Of a stretch of 5,171 bases of DNA, positions 1-5,032 are shown piece after piece (within the stretch, counting starts at the first letter, position 1; every line of letters starts with the position of its first letter). Origin of the DNA: JBGPHT01 sp041484525 (GTDB lineage: Bacteria; Acidobacteriota; Terriglobia; Bryobacterales; Bryobacteraceae); contig JBGPHT010000276.1 of the NCBI GenBank assembly GCA_041484525.1, positions 1 to 5,171 of the forward strand, read 5' to 3'. The notes beneath the pieces are model-generated. The model was given only the letters and a program-made list of their open reading frames with translations. It did not search any database and was not told where the DNA came from. The position numbers and the translations under genes were made by a program.

Positions 1-2
1 GC

Positions 3-80
3 CTGATGGAGCGATTGCGGATGATCGCCAGCGAGGGGCCGCGCTTCGCGCCAGTCGTGGCGACGGCCCTGTCGGGATGA
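3..80 (+). CDS. C-terminal end of an unidentified protein (partial, runs off the left edge)
   Basis: Twenty-five codons are open from the left edge to a TGA stop at 78-80, ending in the residues FAPVVATALSG. Of the 25 third positions, 22 are G or C, as expected of real coding sequence in this GC-rich genome and better than the competing frames here. The tail is too short to assign a family. No transmembrane stretch or catalytic motif can be recognised. Its stop lies 344 bp from the end of the convergent cysteine synthase remnant, so nothing about its job can be taken from context. The alternative is a chance open frame at the edge of the window. Confidence 0.42.
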   Translation: MMERLRMIASEGPRFAPVVATALSG

Positions 81-423
81 GTGTCGGCGTGCCTAGAATC
101 TTATGCACACCGGGCCCAAACCATCCAACGAGATAGAAAGGGGACTGCTCAGGAGGCAAACTGAGGACGCCGACGATCAAGCCGGCACACGACAATCAAC
201 AGGTCGAGGACGCCACATCAATTGCGGCGCGTGGCCTCATTCTGCGCATAATCCAGGTGATACACTTCTCACTCCAGCAATCTCTAAGTCGCTATTGGGC
301 TGGGTGCAGCACAACGGCGATTACCCCGAACATCCGCCGAATGGCACCGTGGCTCAAGTCGGTCTAGAGTAGACGCAACGCGCCGCAAAAGAATAATGCG
401 AGAAGCATGGACGTCCCGAATTC
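81..423. other. Intergenic stretch without a convincing gene
   Basis: This gap lies between the end of the left-edge gene and the end of the cysteine synthase remnant. A plus-strand frame is open from an ATG at 103 to 372 (89 codons). Its composition is unlike a coding region, with mixed third positions and a low-complexity polar product. It has only a weak purine-rich leader and resembles no family I know. The base composition is closer to 55% G+C than the genes further in. I see no tRNA fold, no terminator with a T-run and no clear insertion-sequence ends. It may be decayed sequence that came in with the event that truncated the neighbouring gene. Confidence 0.5.
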
Positions 424-810
424 CTAGGGGAGACGGATAACGTCACGCCGCTCCATTCGTAAGCCCGTAGGTCGAGCCGAAGATCCCGACCCGAGCCCCT
501 CCATCATGGCGGCGCGCTGGGAGCTGTTGCCCGCGGACATGGTGACGGTGAGGGGATGGCCCAGCACTCCCGCAACCACCGCCAGGCCGGCGCCCATGTT
601 GCCGCTTGTCGCCTCGACCACCGGCTGGCCGGGCCGCAGGCGTCCTTCCCGCCGCGCGCCCTCGATGATGGCGAGCGCAGCGCGGTCCTTGATGCTGCCG
701 CCCGGCTGGAGAAATTCGGCCTTGGCCACGATCCGTCCCGGCCCGCGGTGGATGCGGCAGAGCTCGATCAGGCGCGTATTGCCGATCAGGCCGAGCGCAC
801 TCGGAATCAT
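424..810 (-). pseudogene. Truncated cysteine synthase-family PLP enzyme (N-terminal third)
   Basis: The likely start is the ATG at 808-810, preceded on the minus strand by GGAGG three bases away. A longer frame reaching 969 is rejected because the family match begins exactly at this Met. The first ~105 residues follow the fold-type II PLP pattern of O-acetylserine sulfhydrylase/CysK-CysM relatives. They show IGNTRLIEL near the N terminus, GGSIKDR with the PLP-binding lysine, the phosphate-binding stretch EATSGNMGAGLA, and MSAGNSSQRAAMM where relatives have a similar SxGN..R..M segment. After MMEGLG the similarity stops. About 20 unrelated residues follow to a stop at 424-426, giving 128 residues against the usual ~300. 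The rest of the PLP domain, including the glycine-rich and C-terminal PLP-ring contacts, is missing, so the product should be inactive. In another frame at the break GARV can be read, as if a few bases were also lost. I infer a deletion or rearrangement near 480-490. Its original substrate cannot be fixed. Confidence 0.72.
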
Positions 811-818
811 CGGCCTCC

Positions 819-839
819 ATCGTAGCGTGAAGCTACGAT
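819..839. promoter_or_regulatory. Perfect palindrome between divergent genes (possible operator or leader hairpin)
   Basis: Arms ATCGTAGC (819-826) and GCTACGAT (832-839) are exact reverse complements around a 5-base spacer GTGAA. The element fills most of the 35-bp gap between the cysteine synthase remnant (minus strand, starting at 810) and the acetyltransferase (plus strand, starting at 846). A two-fold symmetric site at this place could bind a dimeric regulator of both genes, or form a hairpin in either transcript. No clear -10/-35 pair was found around it, so the role is inferred only from symmetry and position. Confidence 0.4.
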
Positions 840-845
840 AAAGGA

Positions 846-1511
846 ATGGCTCTTGCCGTCGACCCCAACCCCGCCAAGCGTCCGCGGCGGCGCACCACCC
901 TTGATGGACGGTACTGCACGCTCGTGCCGCTCGATGCCGCGGCTCATTCCGCGGAGCTCTGGGAGGCAACGCACGGACCCGAACACGACGGCCTGTGGCG
1001 GTATCTCTTCGTCGGCCCGTTTCGCGAGCGCGCGGAATTCGAGGCCGCGCTCGCCGGCAAGCCGGTTTCCGAGGACCCGCTGTTCTTCGCGATCCTCGGC
1101 GGAACGCTGCCCCGCGCAGCCGGCTACGCCTCCTATATGCGGATCGAGCCGAAGCACCGGTCGATCGAAGTCGGGGGCATTCTCTACACGCCGGCGCTGC
1201 AGCGCACGGCAGGCGCCACGGAGGCGATGTATCTCATGGCGCGGCACGCGTTCGAGGACCTCGGCTACCGCCGGTACGAGTGGAAATGCGATGCCCTCAA
1301 CGAACCTTCGCGGCGCGCCGCGCTGCGCCTCGGGTTCACCTTCGAGGGGATTTTCCGGCAGCACATGATTGTGAAAGGCCGAAACCGCGACACCGCTTGG
1401 TATTCGATGCTCGACTCGGAATGGCCGGCGCGCCAGTCCGCATTCGAGCGTTGGCCCGCCCCCGCGAACTTCGACGCCGAGGGGCGGCAAAAGAGTTCGC
1501 TTTCTCGCTGA
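846..1511 (+). CDS. GNAT-family N-acetyltransferase, RimJ/RimL type
   Basis: The 221-residue product fits the Acetyltransf_3 (RimJ/RimL-like, COG1670) group, which moves an acetyl group from acetyl-CoA to an amine. After a basic, proline-rich start (residues ~1-18), the GNAT domain runs from ~20 to ~190. It contains a beta-strand segment GYASYMRIEP (93-102), the IEVGGILY strand (107-114), and the acetyl-CoA pyrophosphate loop LQRTAGAT (118-125, a variant of Q/RxxGxG/A). Then come helix TEAMYLMARHAF and WKCDALNEPSRRAALRLGF (146-164), with the conserved N-S-R-LGF arrangement. The length is normal for the family. This start is forced: an in-frame TGA at 828-830 lies upstream and there is no other ATG. 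AAGGA directly abuts the ATG with no spacer, which is unusual for a Shine-Dalgarno site. The substrate is unknown; relatives act on ribosomal N termini, small amines or antibiotics, and none can be chosen here. It stands alone, divergent from the remnant, and a hairpin follows its stop. Confidence 0.88.
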   Translation: MALAVDPNPAKRPRRRTTLDGRYCTLVPLDAAAHSAELWEATHGPEHDGLWRYLFVGPFRERAEFEAALAGKPVSEDPLFFAILGGTLPRAAGYASYMRIEPKHRSIEVGGILYTPALQRTAGATEAMYLMARHAFEDLGYRRYEWKCDALNEPSRRAALRLGFTFEGIFRQHMIVKGRNRDTAWYSMLDSEWPARQSAFERWPAPANFDAEGRQKSSLSR

Positions 1512-1516
1512 CTCGA

Positions 1517-1534
1517 GGCCCGCAGGCGCGGGCC
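1517..1534 (+). terminator. GC-rich hairpin after the acetyltransferase gene (possible terminator)
   Basis: Arms GGCCCGC (1517-1523) and GCGGGCC (1528-1534) form a perfect all-G/C 7-bp stem with the 4-base loop AGGC. It starts six bases after the TGA stop of the acetyltransferase gene and ends before the promoter-like boxes of the next gene, which is the expected place for a terminator. There is no run of T after the stem (the sequence is GAAACC), so it is not a canonical intrinsic terminator. It may only pause polymerase or protect the 3' end. Confidence 0.42.
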
Positions 1535-1556
1535 GAAACCGTTGGCGGGGATCGCC

Positions 1557-1586
1557 TTGCGGCGGGCCGGGCCGGGCTGTTATGCT
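1557..1586 (+). promoter_or_regulatory. Candidate sigma-70-type promoter of the sugar gene pair
   Basis: TTGCGG (1557-1562) and TATGCT (1581-1586) are separated by 18 bases and resemble -35 and -10 boxes; the -10 matches TATAAT at four of six positions. A start of transcription near 1593 would leave a leader of about 30 bases before the ATG at 1623. The spacer holds almost three copies of GGGCC in tandem. The arms GCCGGG (1571-1576) and CCCGGC (1590-1595) form an inverted repeat around the -10 box, which might be an operator or might reflect GC-rich composition. The call rests on box similarity and position only. Confidence 0.42.
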
Positions 1587-1622
1587 GGCCCCGGCGAATC
1601 GCGCACCGGTTACCCATTCACC

Positions 1623-2576
1623 ATGGCCCCACAAGCAGCAGAGAAGTATTTCAAGCATGATCTCGCGGTAGTAGAAACGCCCCACGTCGGCGAGCGCACC
1701 CGAATCTGGGCGTTCGCCCACATCCTGCCAGGCGCTCGTATCGGCGCGGACTGCAACATCTGCGACCATACTTTTATCGAGAACGATGTCACGATCGGAG
1801 ATCGCGTCACCATCAAGTGCGGCGTACAAGTGTGGGACGGCATCACCCTCGAGAACGATGTGTTCGTCGGACCCAACGCCACGTTCACCAACGATCCCGT
1901 GCCGCGCAGCCGGCATTACATCGCGCGTGAGCACCGGCCGCAGACGCTGGTCAAACAAGGGGCCTCGATCGGCGCCAATGCCACCATTCTTCCTGGCCTC
2001 ACCATCGGCCGGCAGGCACTAGTGGGCGCTGGCGCGGTGGTCACTCACAATGTTCCCGATGGCGCGATTGTAGTCGGCAACCCCGCGTCTATCAAGGGCT
2101 ACATCGATACGCCCGTGCAGAAGGCGGCCCCGGCGCTGGCTCCCGAATCCGAGGTCCTCGCGAGCAAGGTCAAGGGCGTGCTGCTCCGCCGTCTTCCGCA
2201 TGCCGAGGACTTGCGCGGCTCGCTCTCGTTCGGCGAAATCGGCGCCCATGTGCCGTTTCCCGTCCGGCGCTATTTTGTCGTCTATGGCGTGGCTGGCAAA
2301 GAGGTGCGCGGCGAGCATGCGCATCGCAATCTGCATCAGTTTCTGGTTTGCCTTCACGGGAGCTGTCACATTGTGGTGGACGACGGGAAGACCCGCGAGG
2401 AATATGCGCTCGACCACCCCACCATCGGCCTCTACGTGCCCCCCATGATCTGGAGCACGCAATACAAACACGCCGAGGATACCGTTCTGCTGGTGCTGGC
2501 ATCGGAGCCCTACGACGCGTCGGAATACATTCGGGATTATTCGGAATTCCTGCGGCTCACCCAACAGGCGCCATGA
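1623..2576 (+). CDS. Bifunctional dTDP-sugar N-acetyltransferase / 3,4-ketoisomerase (FdtD/WxcM-like)
   Basis: The 317-residue product has two joined domains. Residues ~8-160 form a left-handed beta-helix of hexapeptide repeats (for example IGADCN, IGDRVT, VGPNAT, IGANAT, VGAGAV), typical of sugar N-acetyltransferases. This part includes the TNDPVPRSR segment (89-97) characteristic of the WlbB/QdtC-like group, and the VGNPA loop near 151. Residues ~185-312 form a cupin of the FdtA/WxcM C-terminal type, with RRYFVVYGV and the active-site motif GEHAH, His232 and His234, matching the paired histidines of the FdtA/QdtA isomerases. Characterised fusions such as FdtD of Shewanella denitrificans isomerise dTDP-4-keto-6-deoxyglucose and acetylate the 3-amino sugar made from it, on the route to dTDP-3-acetamido-3,6-dideoxyhexose in the cytoplasm. 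I chose the ATG at 1623 over a TTG at 1542: the extra 27 residues are not family-like and would lie across the promoter boxes. No good Shine-Dalgarno site is seen. Fuc3NAc versus Qui3NAc stereochemistry cannot be read from sequence. Confidence 0.85.
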   Translation: MAPQAAEKYFKHDLAVVETPHVGERTRIWAFAHILPGARIGADCNICDHTFIENDVTIGDRVTIKCGVQVWDGITLENDVFVGPNATFTNDPVPRSRHYIAREHRPQTLVKQGASIGANATILPGLTIGRQALVGAGAVVTHNVPDGAIVVGNPASIKGYIDTPVQKAAPALAPESEVLASKVKGVLLRRLPHAEDLRGSLSFGEIGAHVPFPVRRYFVVYGVAGKEVRGEHAHRNLHQFLVCLHGSCHIVVDDGKTREEYALDHPTIGLYVPPMIWSTQYKHAEDTVLLVLASEPYDASEYIRDYSEFLRLTQQAP

Positions 2577-3550
2577 TCTCGCTGATCGTACCGCTGTACC
2601 GGAGCGAGCCGAATCTCGAGCGCTTGTTCGCCGAAGTGGTGAAGCTGCAGGATCGCCTTCCCGAGCCGCTCGAACTGGTCCTGGTCAACGACGGGAGCCC
2701 GGACGATTGCGCCGCCGTCATACGCGACCGCCTGCCGCACCTGCCGCTGCAGGCGCGCGTGGTTCACCTCAGCCGCAACTTCGGATCGTTCGCCGCCATC
2801 GCCGCCGGTTTGCGCGAAGGCACGGGCGATCGCTTCGCGGCCGTGGCGGCGGATCTGCAGGAGCCCCCGGAGCTGGTGATCTCGTTCTCCGAGTTGCTGC
2901 AGCGCGGCGATATCGACGTCGTGTTCGGATTCCGCCGCTCCCGCCAGGACCCGGTGCTATCCACCTTCGCATCCAACCTCTTCTGGGCGATCTACCGGAA
3001 AACCGTGAACCCCGATATCCCAAAAGGCGGCGTGGATGTGTTCGCGTGCACCAGGCAAGTGCGCGACCAGTTGATCGCGTTGCGCGAACTCGACACCAAC
3101 CTTGTCGCCGTGCTGTTCTGGGTCGGATTCCGCCGGGCCTTCGTGCCCTACGACCGCCTCCCGAGAACTGAGGGTCGAAGTGCATGGACTTTCGCCCGGC
3201 GCCTGCGCTATTCGATCAACAGCATCTTCAGTTTTACCGACATCCCCATCCAATTCCTGCTGGCTTGCGGTGCCGGTGGCACGCTGTTCGGTGGCATTCT
3301 TGCGGTGGCGGTCCTGATCGCCAGGTTCACCGGCACCACCCAGGTTTCGGGCTACACCGCCCTGATGATTGCCATCATTTTCTTCGGCGGCATCACGACA
3401 TTCGGGCTGGGCGTGGTCGGCCAGTATCTCTGGCTCTCGCTGCAACTCGGCAAGCAACGACCTCCATTTGTGGTCCGCGAAGTCGAACAGTATGACCGCA
3501 CGATGGATCGCGACCGCGCCGCACCCGCCGGCGGCCTCGATCGGGAATAG
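2573..3550 (+). CDS. Membrane-anchored GT2 glycosyltransferase, polyprenyl-phosphate sugar transferase (GtrB/ArnC/DPM1-like)
   Basis: The 325-residue product begins with MISLIVPLYRSE, the usual first strand of GT-A family 2 transferases. It carries VNDGSPDD (38-45) for nucleotide-sugar binding, the N-x-G segment SRNFGSFAAIAAGL (67-80), and ADLQEPPE (93-100), the metal- and substrate-binding region of bacterial DPM1-like enzymes. GRSAW (201-205) precedes two hydrophobic segments, ~226-251 and ~262-290, that anchor it in the inner membrane. The end GKQRPPFVVREVE (293-305) matches the basic tail after the second helix in GtrB-type proteins. Family members transfer a sugar from a nucleotide donor to undecaprenyl phosphate on the cytoplasmic face; the lipid-linked sugar is then flipped and used to modify O-antigen, lipid A or wall polymers. 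The start codon overlaps the stop of the preceding gene as ATGA, implying translational coupling and one operon. I infer that its donor could be the sugar made with help from that gene. No flippase or third transferase is visible. Confidence 0.87.
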   Translation: MISLIVPLYRSEPNLERLFAEVVKLQDRLPEPLELVLVNDGSPDDCAAVIRDRLPHLPLQARVVHLSRNFGSFAAIAAGLREGTGDRFAAVAADLQEPPELVISFSELLQRGDIDVVFGFRRSRQDPVLSTFASNLFWAIYRKTVNPDIPKGGVDVFACTRQVRDQLIALRELDTNLVAVLFWVGFRRAFVPYDRLPRTEGRSAWTFARRLRYSINSIFSFTDIPIQFLLACGAGGTLFGGILAVAVLIARFTGTTQVSGYTALMIAIIFFGGITTFGLGVVGQYLWLSLQLGKQRPPFVVREVEQYDRTMDRDRAAPAGGLDRE

Positions 3551-3590
3551 CAATAGGATCAGCAACACCGTGCTGCTGGCCGTGCATTAA

Positions 3591-3658
3591 GGAAATCCGT
3601 TCAAAAAAGGCAGGACCAAAACAAAGAAGATCGCGCAGAACTACTGGTCCGGATTTCC
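3591..3658. repeat. Bulged, nested inverted repeat (14-bp helix split on one side)
   Basis: GGAAATCC (3591-3598) is the exact complement of GGATTTCC (3651-3658), and GGACCA (3613-3618) is the exact complement of TGGTCC (3645-3650). The two right-hand arms are adjacent, so one continuous 14-base strand pairs with two left-hand segments separated by a 14-base A-rich bulge (3599-3612). A 26-base A-rich loop (3619-3644) closes it. It lies 40 bases after the glycosyltransferase stop and 46 bases before the next gene. There is no T-run, so it is not a plain terminator. It could be an RNA structure at the operon's 3' end, a regulatory leader, or a mobile-element or recombination remnant. Confidence 0.5.
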
Positions 3659-3690
3659 CGTCTGAATCCCCTCCCAGGCACATGCTGCGT

Positions 3691-3696
3691 TACAAT
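3691..3696 (+). promoter_or_regulatory. Candidate -10 box directly upstream of the orphan gene
   Basis: TACAAT matches the sigma-70 -10 consensus at five of six positions and lies eight bases before the ATG at 3705. No good -35 box is found about 17 bases upstream, where the sequence is C-rich. If it is used, transcription would begin almost at the start codon, giving a leaderless or very short-leader message. GGAG (3699-3702) sits only two bases before the ATG, closer than a normal Shine-Dalgarno site. Confidence 0.4.
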
Positions 3697-3704
3697 TCGG
3701 AGCA

Positions 3705-4583
3705 ATGTCGGCTTTCGTACAAGTGCCGTTCGACGAAGTTCACTTCGGGATCGAGATCGACTTCAAACCCAACACTCCAGATCCCGCTCGGGTCTATCGA
3801 GCAATGACGGGTCTGATCGAAGCCTGCCAGGCAATCGACATCAAACTGGCTGGGACGATCGGTCCCCGGATCACGCCAGTACTATTCTTGGAGGATATCC
3901 AGACCGGCTCGCTCACGACGTTTCTTCGTTCTATGCTGGAATCGGTTGATGATGATGCGCTGAAGGGTCTGGAATGGAAGAAATTGATCGGCGCGTACTT
4001 GGTGAAAGGCAAACGAGTGATGGTCAACTACCTGAAGGACACCATTCAAGGCAGCGAGGAAATCTACGAGCTGCAACTGGTCATTGCCGACGCTGCGAGA
4101 GAGGCAGGTGCCTTGGAAGTGCCCGGCTACAAACCCCTGCCAGCCATTGAAGTAGCTCAAAGCGTTCTACTCCTTTCGGAGGGCACTACCCCCTTGGCAC
4201 CGGATGACCGCGCAAAATACCTCAGCCCGGAAGGGGTGACAGAGATTAATACGTCGTTTCGTGTAACGCCCGAGCGAATTGAAGAGGTACTCACACAGCG
4301 AACCATCGTGAATCCCCGCGATCTAATTCTGAAAGTGAAGAAGCCGGATTTTTTGGGTGACTCGATGTGGGACTTCCGGTATGACAACAAGAGACTGACC
4401 GCCAAGGTCGCCGATTCGAAATGGCTACAAGAGTTTCACCAAGGCAAGGTTACGCTGCATCCCGGTGACGCACTTGATGTGGCCGCAGAAGAAACGGTGA
4501 AGTACGGCTATGACCAGGAGGTGCTCGCCACCCACTATAAGGTCGTCCAGGTGCGCGCGGTCATACCCAAGGGAAGCAACTAG
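3705..4583 (+). CDS. Conserved-looking hypothetical protein of unknown function, 292 residues
   Basis: I do not recognise a characterised family. The frame is intact, from ATG to TAG, and reads as a soluble protein with a single cysteine (Cys41). It has no signal peptide, membrane helix, coiled coil, Walker motif or evident nuclease motif. An N-terminal part (~1-160) alternates strands and helices, with GIEIDFKPNTPDPARVYRAM (15-34), PRITPVLFLEDIQTGSL (54-70) and a charged amphipathic stretch EWKKLIGAYLVKGKRVMVNYL (split at 90-110). A second part (~195-288) looks mostly beta, with DLILKVKKPDFLGDSMW (206-222) and LHPGDALDVAAEETVKYGYD (251-270). Base composition is plainly lower in G+C than the upstream sugar genes (two lines counted gave 52% and 45%, against 67% for a line of the glycosyltransferase), and codon use is relaxed. 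This suggests recent transfer. It has its own promoter-like -10 box and is not coupled to the sugar operon. Proteins of this general look turn up as orphans in accessory islands, but a defence or other role would be a guess. Confidence 0.82.
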   Translation: MSAFVQVPFDEVHFGIEIDFKPNTPDPARVYRAMTGLIEACQAIDIKLAGTIGPRITPVLFLEDIQTGSLTTFLRSMLESVDDDALKGLEWKKLIGAYLVKGKRVMVNYLKDTIQGSEEIYELQLVIADAAREAGALEVPGYKPLPAIEVAQSVLLLSEGTTPLAPDDRAKYLSPEGVTEINTSFRVTPERIEEVLTQRTIVNPRDLILKVKKPDFLGDSMWDFRYDNKRLTAKVADSKWLQEFHQGKVTLHPGDALDVAAEETVKYGYDQEVLATHYKVVQVRAVIPKGSN

Positions 4584-4735
4584 CGAAGCATTTCTCGTGT
4601 CCCCCAATTCTACGCTTCAGTTGACGTTCGGCGCGGGCTCCTGATCGACCGCGCCGCGATCCTTGCCCGTGGGACGTTCGTGAGGTCAAGCGCTTCCCGG
4701 CGATCTGTGGAGAGCGCCAGCAACGAAGCGCCGGT
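4584..4735. other. Convergent intergenic gap with one weak hairpin
   Basis: The gap lies between the stop of the orphan gene and the stop of the HNH-like remnant on the other strand. Arms GGCGCGG (4630-4636) and CCGCGCC (4649-4655) are perfect complements around a 12-base loop. The hairpin could end transcription from both sides, though no T-run follows on either strand. Frames open across the gap on the minus strand give arginine-rich, low-quality products and are not believed. Nothing else is seen. Confidence 0.4.
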
Positions 4736-5032
4736 CTAAAAAGGAACCTCTTCGCGGTGCGATCTCTTAATGTCTGCGATGCGCCGGGCGTATTCAATCC
4801 GCCTTGATCGCGGTGTGGCATGGATTATGGCTCCGCCTTCATCGTGGCCACCCCGCGAATGGTGCGTTACGGCCCACACGTATTGCTGAAAAGTTGGAAC
4901 CCCTCCGGCCGGATTGTACTGGCGGGTCGGCACACCCGCTCCGATGCGTTTGAATGCGTGCGCAAGAGTGGCGTTGCATGATCGACAACCGTAGGCGAGA
5001 TTGTTGGGCTCGCCGTTGCTTTCGTTGCCGTC
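4736..5032 (-). pseudogene. C-terminal fragment of an HNH/CxxC-type (HNH endonuclease-like) protein
   Basis: Read on the minus strand from about 5032 to a TAG at 4736-4738, the frame gives 98 residues. It begins DGNESNGEPNNLAYGCRSCN (codons 5032-4973), the second half of a typical zinc-bound HNH motif: an Asp/Asn-rich turn, N-L, then C-x2-C-N, cysteines at 4985-4987 and 4976-4978. A tail follows with TRQYNPAGGVPTFQQYVWAV and a basic helix near IEYARRIADIKRSHREE. The first CxxC pair and the catalytic histidines expected just before DGN are absent, because the sequence changes character at ~5033 into what looks like an element end. The only start-like codon in the remaining frame is a GTG at 4931-4933, giving 65 residues without the C-x2-C motif. 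So this is probably a dead gene, its 5' half lost or displaced beyond an insertion. Whether the intact protein was a nuclease is inferred from the motif alone. Confidence 0.58.

Noticed and set aside
103..372. 89-codon plus-strand frame in the left intergenic stretch
   Set aside because: Third positions are mixed, the product is low-complexity and polar, and no family pattern is visible. It looks like a chance frame.
93..427. Several CTAG tetranucleotides (93-96, 364-367, 424-427) as insertion footprints
   Set aside because: CTAG is rare in many bacterial genomes and three copies caught the eye, but it also occurs inside intact genes here (2019-2022, 4580-4583) and no terminal repeats flank these copies.
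1542..1622. Upstream TTG start for the acetyltransferase/isomerase gene
   Set aside because: The added 27 residues are rich in Gly/Arg/Ala, unlike the family's N terminus, and overlap the candidate promoter boxes. ATG 1623 fits the family start.
807..1958. Very long minus-strand open frame (383 codons)
   Set aside because: It lies opposite two well-supported genes (acetyltransferase and sugar enzyme) and mirrors their codon bias, and its product has no family features. It is a shadow typical of high-G+C DNA.
2707..3185. Arginine-rich frames on both strands inside the glycosyltransferase gene
   Set aside because: These are out-of-frame translations of the strongly supported GT2 gene, without start signals or domains of their own.
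3591..3658. Reading the bulged inverted repeat as an integron attC site
   Set aside because: The folded asymmetric shape suggested it, but the GTTRRRY/RYYYAAC core sites are not present at the ends and no cassette array is seen.
4561..4821. 86-codon minus-strand frame across the convergent gap
   Set aside because: It overlaps the better-supported HNH-like frame and the end of the orphan gene, and its product is Arg/Ser-rich with no recognisable motif.
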